A DNA stretch of 5,995 nt from Dehalococcoidia bacterium (GCA_030627025.1 DAOUSX010000077.1:1-5995); one strand, 5' to 3'. Positions 1 through 5,339 are shown, numbered from the stretch's first letter. Translations and numbers: made by a program. The notes: generated by a model from the letters alone, not told the origin.

Positions 1-125
1 GAGGCTATATTGATGATGTCATCGACCCCAGAGAAACTCGCCCAAAGGTCATCAAAGCCCTGGAAATGCTCAAGAATAAAAAAGTTACTAATCCATCTAA
101 GAAACATGGCAATATCCCTCTGTAA
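1..125 (+). CDS. acyl-CoA carboxylase carboxyltransferase subunit (propionyl-CoA carboxylase beta type), C-terminal end
   Basis: Only the last 40 codons and the stop codon (TAA at 123-125) are present; the gene begins outside the window, and the readable frame starts at base 3. The peptide opens with GYIDDVIDPRETR and ends with KKHGNIPL. Both are hallmarks of the C-terminus of carboxyltransferase subunits of biotin-dependent acyl-CoA carboxylases and of methylmalonyl-CoA decarboxylase alpha (PccB/MmdA family). These proteins move the carboxyl group between biotin and an acyl-CoA such as propionyl-CoA, in the cytoplasm or, for decarboxylases, at the membrane. The tail alone cannot separate propionyl-CoA carboxylase from methylmalonyl-CoA decarboxylase or acetyl-CoA carboxylase. 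Its stop lies six bases before the next start, so it is probably the upstream member of the same operon as the aconitase genes. Confidence 0.88.
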   Translation, partial: GYIDDVIDPRETRPKVIKALEMLKNKKVTNPSKKHGNIPL

Positions 126-131
126 TCTTTA

Positions 132-1364
132 ATGGGGAAAACTTTAGCTGAAAAAATCCTTAGCCTTAAATCAGGCGATATCGTCATTGCCAACGTGGAC
201 CTGGTATTCCTCCAGGATACCACAGGACCGCTAGCGATAAAGCAATTTGAGGAAAGCGGCTTGAAAACTATCGCTGCACCAGAGAAGACAGCAATTTTCA
301 TTGACCACGCTGCCCCCAGTCCTACCCAGCAAACCTCTAACGACCATATGCTTTTGCGCCGCTTCGCCAGGGAAACAAATTGCCATATTTACGAGGTGGG
401 AAATGGAATATGCCACCAGTTAGTAGCTGAGCTATTTGCCAATCCAGGGAATATCATTGTTGGTGCTGATTCCCACACCGTTACTGCTGGAGCCTTGTGC
501 GCTTTTGCCACCGGGATGGGGTCCACCGACATAGCCACGGCTATGGCGCTGGGTAAAACCTGGTTCCGTGTGCCTGAAACCTTTTTGATTAACCTCAGCG
601 GCTCTTTCCGTAAAGGGATCTATGCTAAAGACTTGATTTTATCCCTTATTGGTCAGCTTGGTGCTGATGGTGCCACTTATAAGGCTTTGGAATTCGGTGG
701 TGAATCCTTAGCTCGCTTGACAATGTCCGAGCGGCTCACCATATCCAACATGGTTGTGGAAGCAGGAGCCAAAGTTGGCTTATTCCCCAGCGATGAAGTT
801 ACTCAAAGCTTTCTTTCCTCACAGGGACGCGGCGATAGCTATAAACCACTTTATCCCGACGCCGACGCCAGTTATGAGCGGATTATGTCAATAAATCTCG
901 CTTCCCTTGAACCAATGGTTTCCTTTCCCCATACCGTGGATAATGTCCACCCCGTCAGCGAAGCAAAGGGGATTAAACTCCAGCAAGTATTCATCGGCAC
1001 CTGCACTAATGGGCGTCTTGAAGATTTAGCCCTGGCGGCTAATATTCTGAAAGGTAAGAAGAGGTATTCTGATACCAGGCTTCTGGTGGCACCAGCTTCA
1101 CAGCAGGTGCTTTTGCAGGCGATAGAGAAAGGCTATATTCACAGCCTGATTGAATCTGGAGCAACTATCCTCCCTCCGGGCTGTGCAGCCTGCCTCGGTC
1201 TACATCAGGGCGTATTGGGAGATGGGGAGGCTTGCCTTTCCACCGCCAACCGCAATTTTAAGGGACGAATGGGCAATCCTGAAGCTATGATATACCTGGC
1301 GAGTCCGGCTACCGCCGCTGCCTCAGCTATAAAGGGCGAAATTACCGACCCCAGGGAGGTGTAA
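132..1364 (+). CDS. LeuC/HacA-family hydro-lyase large subunit, probable aconitase
   Basis: This is a 410-residue large subunit of the LeuC/homoaconitase family, cytoplasmic [4Fe-4S] enzymes that isomerise a 2-hydroxy to a 3-hydroxy acid through dehydration and rehydration. Visible family marks are GNGICHQL near residue 94, GADSHT (D113-H115), and the three cluster ligands C291 (GTCTNGR), C351 and C354 (PPGCAACLG). The C-terminal block NRNFKGRMGNPEAMIYLASP is also typical. Length matches the usual 410-430 residues. The ATG at 132 fits the family N-terminus (MGKTLAEKIL), but it has no clear Shine-Dalgarno; the upstream stop is six bases away, so translational coupling is likely. Usual labels would be 3-isopropylmalate dehydratase or homoaconitase. 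The neighbouring isocitrate dehydrogenase and the arginine in the small-subunit loop make citrate/cis-aconitate the better guess. The family is certain; the substrate is inferred. The small subunit lies one gene downstream rather than adjacent. Confidence 0.93.
   Translation: MGKTLAEKILSLKSGDIVIANVDLVFLQDTTGPLAIKQFEESGLKTIAAPEKTAIFIDHAAPSPTQQTSNDHMLLRRFARETNCHIYEVGNGICHQLVAELFANPGNIIVGADSHTVTAGALCAFATGMGSTDIATAMALGKTWFRVPETFLINLSGSFRKGIYAKDLILSLIGQLGADGATYKALEFGGESLARLTMSERLTISNMVVEAGAKVGLFPSDEVTQSFLSSQGRGDSYKPLYPDADASYERIMSINLASLEPMVSFPHTVDNVHPVSEAKGIKLQQVFIGTCTNGRLEDLALAANILKGKKRYSDTRLLVAPASQQVLLQAIEKGYIHSLIESGATILPPGCAACLGLHQGVLGDGEACLSTANRNFKGRMGNPEAMIYLASPATAAASAIKGEITDPREV
1352..1360 (+). 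promoter_or_regulatory. ribosome binding site of the nuclease-fold gene; left copy of a 9-bp direct repeat
   Basis: CAGGGAGGT lies inside the last codons of the hydro-lyase gene. Its GGGAGG core is 7 bases before the ATG at 1367, a strong Shine-Dalgarno. The same nine bases recur at 1815-1823, just beyond the end of the nuclease-fold gene, where no start codon follows at a usable distance. Confidence 0.7.
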
Positions 1365-1366
1365 CA

Positions 1367-1804
1367 ATGGAGATAGGAAGTATAGAAAAAGGTAAACTAG
1401 GCGAATTATATGTGTTTATGAAGCTGATTGAGGGAGGGGCAATGCCTTTCATACCAATAGCTGATACAAAAGGCGTTGACGCTGTTGTGTGCAAGAAGGA
1501 TGGAACCTATGTAGAAATACAAGTTAAAGCGACGTATCCTCCAGAGCAAGCTGGGTATTTTAATGTCCGTAATCTCATTCCTCGAAAGAACCTGTTCATT
1601 GTATGTCTTATTATGGGCATAGAGGAGATACCTGAAGCCTGGATTTTACCATCCATAATATTTGCAGACCACGCCACAAAGAGAAAGGTGGACAATAAAA
1701 CTGTTCACTTATTGAGCTTAGGCTTAGGAGAGACAAAGCTTGAGCAAAGCCGAAGAGAGAAGTTAGCAGAGTATCGTGAAGCGTGGCAGCTCTTGAGCGG
1801 GTGA
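1367..1804 (+). CDS. small PD-(D/E)XK nuclease-fold protein of unknown role
   Basis: The product is 145 residues, with no signal peptide or membrane segment. The first 56 residues match the core of the PD-(D/E)XK fold: a helix with a conserved-type glutamate (GKLGELYVF, E13), then GVDAVV (D38), then a beta strand ending in EIQVK (E50, Q52, K54). The order E...GVD...(E)xQxK resembles the QxK variant known from some homing endonucleases and related uncharacterised nuclease-like proteins. The C-terminal third is charged and helical (EQSRREKLAEYREAW). A DNA-cleaving or DNA-binding role is an inference from the fold; the substrate cannot be read. The start has a strong ribosome binding site, GGGAGG, inside the end of the upstream gene, and the stop-to-start gap is two bases, so it is co-transcribed with the hydro-lyase. 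It sits oddly between the two subunits of one metabolic enzyme, and nothing in it suggests a metabolic role. Confidence 0.72.
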   Translation: MEIGSIEKGKLGELYVFMKLIEGGAMPFIPIADTKGVDAVVCKKDGTYVEIQVKATYPPEQAGYFNVRNLIPRKNLFIVCLIMGIEEIPEAWILPSIIFADHATKRKVDNKTVHLLSLGLGETKLEQSRREKLAEYREAWQLLSG

Positions 1805-1814
1805 TACAGCTAGT

Positions 1815-1823
1815 CAGGGAGGT
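1815..1823 (+). repeat. right copy of the 9-bp direct repeat CAGGGAGGT (orphan Shine-Dalgarno-like site)
   Basis: This is an exact copy of 1352-1360, located 10 bases after the stop of the nuclease-fold gene. It looks like a good ribosome binding site, but the nearest ATG (1840) is 16 bases away and opens only an 18-codon frame in low-complexity sequence. It may be a displaced ribosome binding site of the small subunit, a duplication made on insertion of the nuclease gene, or chance, since most of the motif is Shine-Dalgarno consensus. Confidence 0.5.
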
Positions 1824-1840
1824 TATATAAAAAGAAAAAA

Positions 1841-1877
1841 TGCAAAAGGCAAAAATTAAAAATGAAACCTTTTTGCA
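1841..1877 (+). repeat. AT-rich imperfect stem-loop between nuclease-fold gene and small-subunit gene
   Basis: TGCAAAAGG (1841-1849) pairs with CCTTTTTGCA (1868-1877) with one bulged T, leaving an 18-base loop. Flanking A-rich sequence on the left and T-rich sequence on the right extend the complementarity weakly. The style, TGCAAAA and AAAATGA words on both strands, resembles an AT-rich intergenic repeat more than a standard GC-rich terminator. The U-rich tail is interrupted by G and A, so termination here would be weak at best. Confidence 0.4.
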
Positions 1878-1884
1878 CTTTGAT

Positions 1885-1913
1885 TTGTCATTTTGATTTT
1901 TTATCTTTAGACT
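1885..1913 (+). promoter_or_regulatory. possible sigma-70-type promoter for the small-subunit gene
   Basis: TTGTCA (1885-1890), a 17-base spacer, then TAGACT (1908-1913). These match the consensus boxes at five and four of six positions, and the -10 box ends 23 bases before the ATG at 1937. If used, it would let the small subunit and isocitrate dehydrogenase be expressed apart from the upstream genes. The setting is AT-rich low-complexity sequence in which such matches arise by chance, so this stays tentative. Confidence 0.33.
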
Positions 1914-1936
1914 TCTAATTTTCAGGAAGGGTGAAA

Positions 1937-2443
1937 ATGACGGAAACAGTGCTCAAAGGAAAAGCTATAAAGCTGGGGGATAATATTTCCACAGACGACA
2001 TTATTCCAGGCAGATTCGCCCATCTAAGAAGCAATCTAGCCGAGCTTTCCAAACATACCTTTGAGGACCTCATCCCCAATTTTGCCTCCAGGGTAAATCA
2101 GGGCGATTTTGTAGTAGCAGGCAAGAATTTTGGCTCAGGTTCCAGCCGAGAACATGCCCCTTTGGTAATCAAAATGTCAGGAATAGTCGCTATCCTTGCT
2201 AAATCAGCAGCGCGTATTTTTTTCAGAAACGCCATAAATCAAGGCTTGCCGGTATTGCTATGCGATACCGACCAGATTAACGATGGAGACCAGCTTGAGA
2301 TAAACTTAACCGAAGGAGTGATAAGAAACCTGACTTCCAATGCTAGACTTACTTCCACTAAAATGCCACCATTAATGTTTGCCATACTTAAGGAAGGAGG
2401 GCTTATCCCCTACATTAAAAAGCATAAGGATTTTGAACTTTAG
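1937..2443 (+). CDS. LeuD/HacB-family hydro-lyase small subunit, probable aconitase
   Basis: This is a 168-residue swivel-domain small subunit, partner of the large subunit encoded at 132-1364. Family marks are GDNISTDDIIPGR (residues 14-26), GKNFGSGSSREHAP (62-75) and ARIFFRNAINQGLP. The loop after IIPGR sets specificity in this family: isopropylmalate isomerases carry a hydrophobic YLVY/YLVM, whereas homoaconitases carry YLRT, whose arginine meets the extra carboxylate. Here the loop reads HLRS with R31, which supports a tricarboxylic substrate such as cis-aconitate or homoaconitate. A GTG at 1931 could add two residues, but the AGGAAGG site (1924-1930) abuts it; the same site lies six bases before the ATG at 1937, which I chose. 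It is separated from its partner gene by the nuclease-fold gene and about 130 bases of AT-rich sequence. The next gene encodes isocitrate dehydrogenase, the next step of the inferred pathway. Confidence 0.92.
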   Translation: MTETVLKGKAIKLGDNISTDDIIPGRFAHLRSNLAELSKHTFEDLIPNFASRVNQGDFVVAGKNFGSGSSREHAPLVIKMSGIVAILAKSAARIFFRNAINQGLPVLLCDTDQINDGDQLEINLTEGVIRNLTSNARLTSTKMPPLMFAILKEGGLIPYIKKHKDFEL

Positions 2444-2448
2444 TGAAC

Positions 2449-2460
2449 GTCATTCTGAGC
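2449..2460 (+). repeat. solitary GTCATTCTGAGC repeat fragment
   Basis: GTCATTCTGAGC begins five bases after the small-subunit stop codon. The GTCATTCTGAG core also occurs at 5969-5979, and closely related words appear on the opposite strand in 3601-3691. It appears to be a fragment of the same interspersed repeat family. Confidence 0.5.
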
Positions 2461-2463
2461 TAC

Positions 2464-2503
2464 ATTTCCTCTCCCTGGACGGGAGAGGATTAAGGTGAGG
2501 GTG
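2464..2503 (+). repeat. CCTCTCCC/GGGAGAGG hairpin repeat immediately upstream of isocitrate dehydrogenase
   Basis: TCCTCTCCC (2467-2475) and GGGAGAGGA (2481-2489) form a perfect 9-bp stem with a five-base loop, followed by a purine-rich tail, TAAGGTGAGGGTGA. This layout, a CTCTCCC hairpin with a GGTGAGGGTGA tail, is familiar as a dispersed intergenic repeat in many bacterial genomes (recalled, not searched). It has no U-tract, so it is not a normal terminator. Its GGAGAGG and GTGAGGG stretches provide the only Shine-Dalgarno-like sequence before the dehydrogenase. Confidence 0.65.
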
Positions 2504-2509
2504 AAGATT

Positions 2510-3577
2510 ATGCAGCATAGAGTAACCTTTATCCCCGGCGATGGCATAGGACCCGAGGTTGCCGAGGCCACTCAAAGGGTATTACAGGCAACCGGAGTCC
2601 AGTTTCAATGGGATGTAGTCATTATAGGCTCCCGCGCTCAGGAAATGTTCGGCACGCCACTTCCCCAAACCGCACTGGACTCAATAAGAAAATATAAAGT
2701 TGCCTTAAAAGGTCCGGTGACCACTCCCATTGGTAGCGGCTTTAGAAGCGTTAATGTCGCTCTGCGCAAGGAACTAGACCTTTACGCTTGCCTTCGGCCA
2801 TACAAAATTTATCCTGGCGTACCGACACCGTTCAAAGATATAGACATAGTGGTTGTCAGGGAAAATACTGAAGACCTCTATTCAGGCATAGAATTTGCCA
2901 AGGATAGCCCGCAGACTGCAGAGTTGCTGGATTTCGTCTCCAAAACAACTGGAGACAGGATAAAGGAAGATTCTGCAGTGAGTCTGAAAGTCATATCCCA
3001 GACAGCAAGCAGGCGAATTGTCAAATTTGCCTTCGACTACGCCAGGCAAAACAACAGGAAAAAGGTAACCGCTATTCACAAGGCTAATATACTGAAGTTC
3101 TCCGATGGCCTTTTCCTCGATACCGCTCGCCAGGTAGCTAAGGAATATCCCGACATCGAATTTAACGACATGGTTTTAGATACAACTTGTATGCAGCTAG
3201 TAAGAAGACCCCAGCAATTTGATGTTCTGGTCCTGCCCAATTTCTATGGAGACTTTATCTCCGAGCTTTGTGCTGGATTGGTTGGCAGTATGGGGGTAGC
3301 TCCTGGGGCTAATATCGGGGATGATATCGCTGTCTTTGAGCCCACCCATGGCAGCGCCCCCAAGTACGCCGGGAAAAACAAGGTCAACCCTATGGCAATG
3401 ATGCTCTCCGGGGTAATGATGCTTCGCTATCTGGGAGAAACAGACACTGCCAATAAACTGGAAAAGGCAATCGCCGCTGTCATTCTCGAAGGCAAAAACC
3501 TGACTTACGATCTAAAGCCCGATAATCCTGTAGGCACCAGCCAGGTAGCCGATGCCGTGATAGAAAAGCTGAAATAA
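2510..3577 (+). CDS. icd: isocitrate dehydrogenase (decarboxylating), probably NADP-preferring
   Basis: This 355-residue beta-decarboxylating dehydrogenase oxidises isocitrate to 2-oxoglutarate and CO2 in the cytoplasm. FIPGDGIGPEV opens the fold. Substrate residues equivalent to E. coli Icd S113, N115, R119, R129, R153, Y160 and K230 are S80, N82, R86, R96, R117, Y124 and K191. The Ser/Asn pair marks isocitrate rather than isopropylmalate dehydrogenases. Metal ligands are D224 and D248; the third, normally Asp, is E252 (GDFISE). The cofactor loop HGSAPKYAGKNKVNP has K285-Y286, and Y333 is also present, as in NADP enzymes; the residue matching E. coli R395 is P337. It is shorter than the 416-residue E. 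coli enzyme and closer in size to the isopropylmalate dehydrogenase/mitochondrial-like branch. A GTG at 2495 could add five residues, but it lies within the repeat tail, and the ATG at 2510 gives the usual N-terminus. It is the last gene of the plus-strand block and the metabolic partner of the split aconitase. Confidence 0.9.
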   Translation: MQHRVTFIPGDGIGPEVAEATQRVLQATGVQFQWDVVIIGSRAQEMFGTPLPQTALDSIRKYKVALKGPVTTPIGSGFRSVNVALRKELDLYACLRPYKIYPGVPTPFKDIDIVVVRENTEDLYSGIEFAKDSPQTAELLDFVSKTTGDRIKEDSAVSLKVISQTASRRIVKFAFDYARQNNRKKVTAIHKANILKFSDGLFLDTARQVAKEYPDIEFNDMVLDTTCMQLVRRPQQFDVLVLPNFYGDFISELCAGLVGSMGVAPGANIGDDIAVFEPTHGSAPKYAGKNKVNPMAMMLSGVMMLRYLGETDTANKLEKAIAAVILEGKNLTYDLKPDNPVGTSQVADAVIEKLK

Positions 3578-3600
3578 GCTGAGGTGCAGAGATATTCCCA

Positions 3601-3691
3601 CAGATTGCTTCGCGGAGCCTGTCCTGAGCAGAATGACAAGAAGCGAAGGACTCAGGGTCAGAATGACAGGAGGCGAAGTGCTCGCAATGAC
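3601..3691 (-). repeat. interspersed GTCATT-type repeat at the convergent gene junction
   Basis: On the minus strand this stretch contains three GTCATT words, starting at 3691 (GTCATTGCGAGC), 3667 and 3637 (both GTCATTCTG), with spacings of 24 and 30 bases. On the plus strand it reads as two imperfect 30-base tandem units, 3629-3658 and 3659-3688, that agree at 22 positions. It fills most of the gap between isocitrate dehydrogenase and the convergent alpha/beta hydrolase. No coding signal or clear terminator was found here. Confidence 0.65.
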
Positions 3692-3698
3692 AGTATTG

Positions 3699-4499
3699 TC
3701 AGGATTCGGTGAGAAACTCCAAAATGGTGCGAAGCACCTCCTCCGTCTCTTCCATAAGTCCGTGGGCGCAATTCTCAAAGGAGACAAGCCTGGCGCCCGG
3801 TATAGCTTTTCCCAGGATTGAACCGTTTTCTGGAGGTATGAGAATGTCCTGTTTGCCATGCAGTATCAGAGTGGCTGTTTTGATCTGCGACAGCCTATCA
3901 TAAGTATCGAATTTCATTATTGCGCTCATCTGGCGCATGAAGGCTTCATTTGAAATTGGGTTCTTGGTGATTTGCTCGATTATCAGTTCTTCCACGCCAG
4001 GGGTATTCTTGATGAAGTCCTCGATGAAAAGAAGTGGAATCGTCATTCTGGCAACTTCTTCCGCAGACACACCCCTCCTATCGGCTGTGAGCGTTCCCAG
4101 CACCTCCTCAGACGCCTGAACCGACTTCGCACCCCCGCAGTGAGTTGAACACAGGACAACCTTTTTCACTTTCTCGGGATAGTTAAGGACAAGCTCCTGA
4201 GCTATCATCCCTCCCATTGATATTCCAAGCACATTAGCCCGTGGGATTCCCAGGGCATCCATCAAACCTGCGGTATCATCGGCAAACAATTTGATAGAAT
4301 ATTCCCTGTCAGATATGTCGGTGCGTCCAGCTCCTCTGTTATCGAATGCAATTATTTTAAATTTCTCAGAGAGCGTTTGAATCCAGCGGGGATCCCACCA
4401 GCTTGTGTTTCCGGTGAACCCCATGATCATCATCAGCGGAAACCCCTCACCATGCACTTCGTAGAACATCTGGATGTCGTTTACCCTTACCTTCGGCAT
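3699..4499 (-). CDS. alpha/beta hydrolase
   Basis: This is a 266-residue soluble alpha/beta-hydrolase-fold enzyme with the full triad: nucleophile S94 in GISMGG, D218 in HGKQDILIPP, and H246 in NCAHGLM. The FDNRGAGRTD block (52-61) is typical of the family of lactonases, esterases and C-C hydrolases close to 3-oxoadipate enol-lactonase. The oxyanion-hole strand reads MGFTG in place of the common HGFxG. A cap region of about residues 120-195 shows no feature that fixes a substrate. A GTG at 4511 would add four residues, but the AGGGTGG site at 4508-4514 overlaps it and sits eight bases before the ATG at 4499, so I chose the ATG. The transglutaminase-like gene ends 63 bases upstream on the same strand, so the two are probably co-transcribed. 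It faces the isocitrate dehydrogenase gene tail to tail. Hydrolase class is secure; the reaction is unknown. Confidence 0.88.
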   Translation of the reverse strand: MPKVRVNDIQMFYEVHGEGFPLMMIMGFTGNTSWWDPRWIQTLSEKFKIIAFDNRGAGRTDISDREYSIKLFADDTAGLMDALGIPRANVLGISMGGMIAQELVLNYPEKVKKVVLCSTHCGGAKSVQASEEVLGTLTADRRGVSAEEVARMTIPLLFIEDFIKNTPGVEELIIEQITKNPISNEAFMRQMSAIMKFDTYDRLSQIKTATLILHGKQDILIPPENGSILGKAIPGARLVSFENCAHGLMEETEEVLRTILEFLTES

Positions 4500-4562
4500 T
4501 GTCAAAACCACCCTTTCAAACTATCGATTTTCTCCTCCGCCGGCCTCCGATTTTACCCCAGG

Positions 4563-5327
4563 TCATTCCTTAAGTAATTCACTCTCTTTACACCATTTCC
4601 TCCACTTTTGGGCTTCGAACTCAAGGTATTTCATAATAGCTTTTCCATAAACCTCGAGATGAACTCTGTATTTGATGTCGTCTGGCACAGCCCGTCCCAA
4701 CTTTATACGTTCGTTCATGATATCGAAGATTCCCGGAGGAAAGGATTTCAACATTTCATTGATTTCTTTAACTAGCCAACTTGAAGGTGTGCCGGCGATA
4801 GATTTTCTCCAAGGTAAGATTGTTGTTAGGTCGTGTTCTCCATCCCAGTCAAACCTTAAAGTGGAAGGTATCAAATCCTTGTCGAATGTGGCATCGCAAC
4901 CGATCCATTTACCGTCAAGGTAAACTTCAGCTAGCCCATGTAGAGGCTCTAGCTCCCAAATGAATTCCCAAGATTCCTCTGGCATAGCTAACGATAAACC
5001 GAATGGCAGGAATGATTCAGCCCTATATCGTGCTGGAATTCCAGCGGCACGTAGCATGGCTACCTGAAGATTAGGCTTAGTGCAGCACCAACCAAGCCTG
5101 CTTTGCAAAACTTCTGTTGAAGATCTAATTTCTGTCATGCCAAACTCAATCTCATCCCGGACAAAAAGATATATTTTGATTGCCGCTTCCTTCGGCGTCT
5201 CAGCCCCTTCTATAACTTCGGCTGTAATCTTTTGTATTTCTGGATGATCAGGCTCGCAAAATTCCGTCGGCCTTAAATACTGTTGCAGTTCGGGATCTCT
5301 AGCTGCTTCCCAGGGAACTTCGAACAT
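4563..5327 (-). CDS. transglutaminase-like domain protein
   Basis: The product is 254 residues, with no signal peptide or membrane segment, so it is probably cytoplasmic. Residues about 45-150 form a transglutaminase/protease-like core: helix AAIKIYLFVRDEIEF, nucleophile C81 in LGWCC, then MLRAAGIPARY, then H130 in HGLAEVYLDGKW and D145 in GCDATFD. C81 is preferred over C82 because its 15-residue distance to the GIPAR glycine matches the family. The last 100 residues (EINEMLKSF to the end) are charged and mostly helical, with no recognised domain. Bacterial members act as peptidases, amidases or cross-linking enzymes; the reaction here cannot be read. The ATG at 5327 has an excellent ribosome binding site (AGGAGGTG, 5332-5339) and its own promoter (5356-5384). 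It lies upstream of the alpha/beta hydrolase on the same strand, which suggests a functional pair. Confidence 0.85.
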   Translation of the reverse strand: MFEVPWEAARDPELQQYLRPTEFCEPDHPEIQKITAEVIEGAETPKEAAIKIYLFVRDEIEFGMTEIRSSTEVLQSRLGWCCTKPNLQVAMLRAAGIPARYRAESFLPFGLSLAMPEESWEFIWELEPLHGLAEVYLDGKWIGCDATFDKDLIPSTLRFDWDGEHDLTTILPWRKSIAGTPSSWLVKEINEMLKSFPPGIFDIMNERIKLGRAVPDDIKYRVHLEVYGKAIMKYLEFEAQKWRKWCKESELLKE

Positions 5328-5331
5328 ATTT

Positions 5332-5339
5332 CACCTCCT
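5332..5339 (-). promoter_or_regulatory. strong ribosome binding site of the transglutaminase-like gene
   Basis: On the minus strand AGGAGGTG is followed by four bases and then the ATG at 5327. It is the nearest match to the anti-Shine-Dalgarno sequence in the window and fixes the start codon. Confidence 0.85.

Noticed and set aside
5..301. 98-codon open frame on the minus strand
   Set aside because: It overlaps the carboxylase tail and the start of the aconitase large subunit, both firmly identified on the other strand, and its translation has no recognisable motif.
1840..1896. 18-codon open frame after the orphan Shine-Dalgarno site
   Set aside because: The spacing from the site is 16 bases, the peptide comes from low-complexity repeat sequence, and no family resemblance was seen.
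1841..1910. Rho-independent terminator after the nuclease-fold gene
   Set aside because: The stem is AT-rich and bulged with an 18-base loop and a broken T-run; repeat sequence explains it better.
2510..3577. 3-isopropylmalate or homoisocitrate dehydrogenase
   Set aside because: The S80/N82 pair before R86 and the RENTEDLYSGIE block match isocitrate dehydrogenases; isopropylmalate and homoisocitrate enzymes lack that Ser/Asn pair.
3601..3691. CRISPR-like repeat array
   Set aside because: There are only two imperfect 30-base units directly joined with no spacers, and the same words occur elsewhere as an interspersed repeat.
3688..3701. TGACA-GTAT-TGTCA hairpin as a bidirectional terminator
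   Set aside because: The stem is only five base pairs, has no T-tract on either side, and overlaps the hydrolase stop codon; it is too weak to call.
3633..3821. 62-codon open frame on the plus strand
   Set aside because: It starts inside the interspersed repeat and continues antisense to the alpha/beta hydrolase; no ribosome binding site or motif supports it.
3512..3859. 115-codon open frame on the minus strand
   Set aside because: It spans the end of isocitrate dehydrogenase, the repeat and the end of the alpha/beta hydrolase in another frame; it is a shadow of coding and repeat sequence.
4672..4923. 83-codon open frame on the plus strand
   Set aside because: It is antisense to the transglutaminase-like gene, whose catalytic motifs are intact, so it is a shadow frame.
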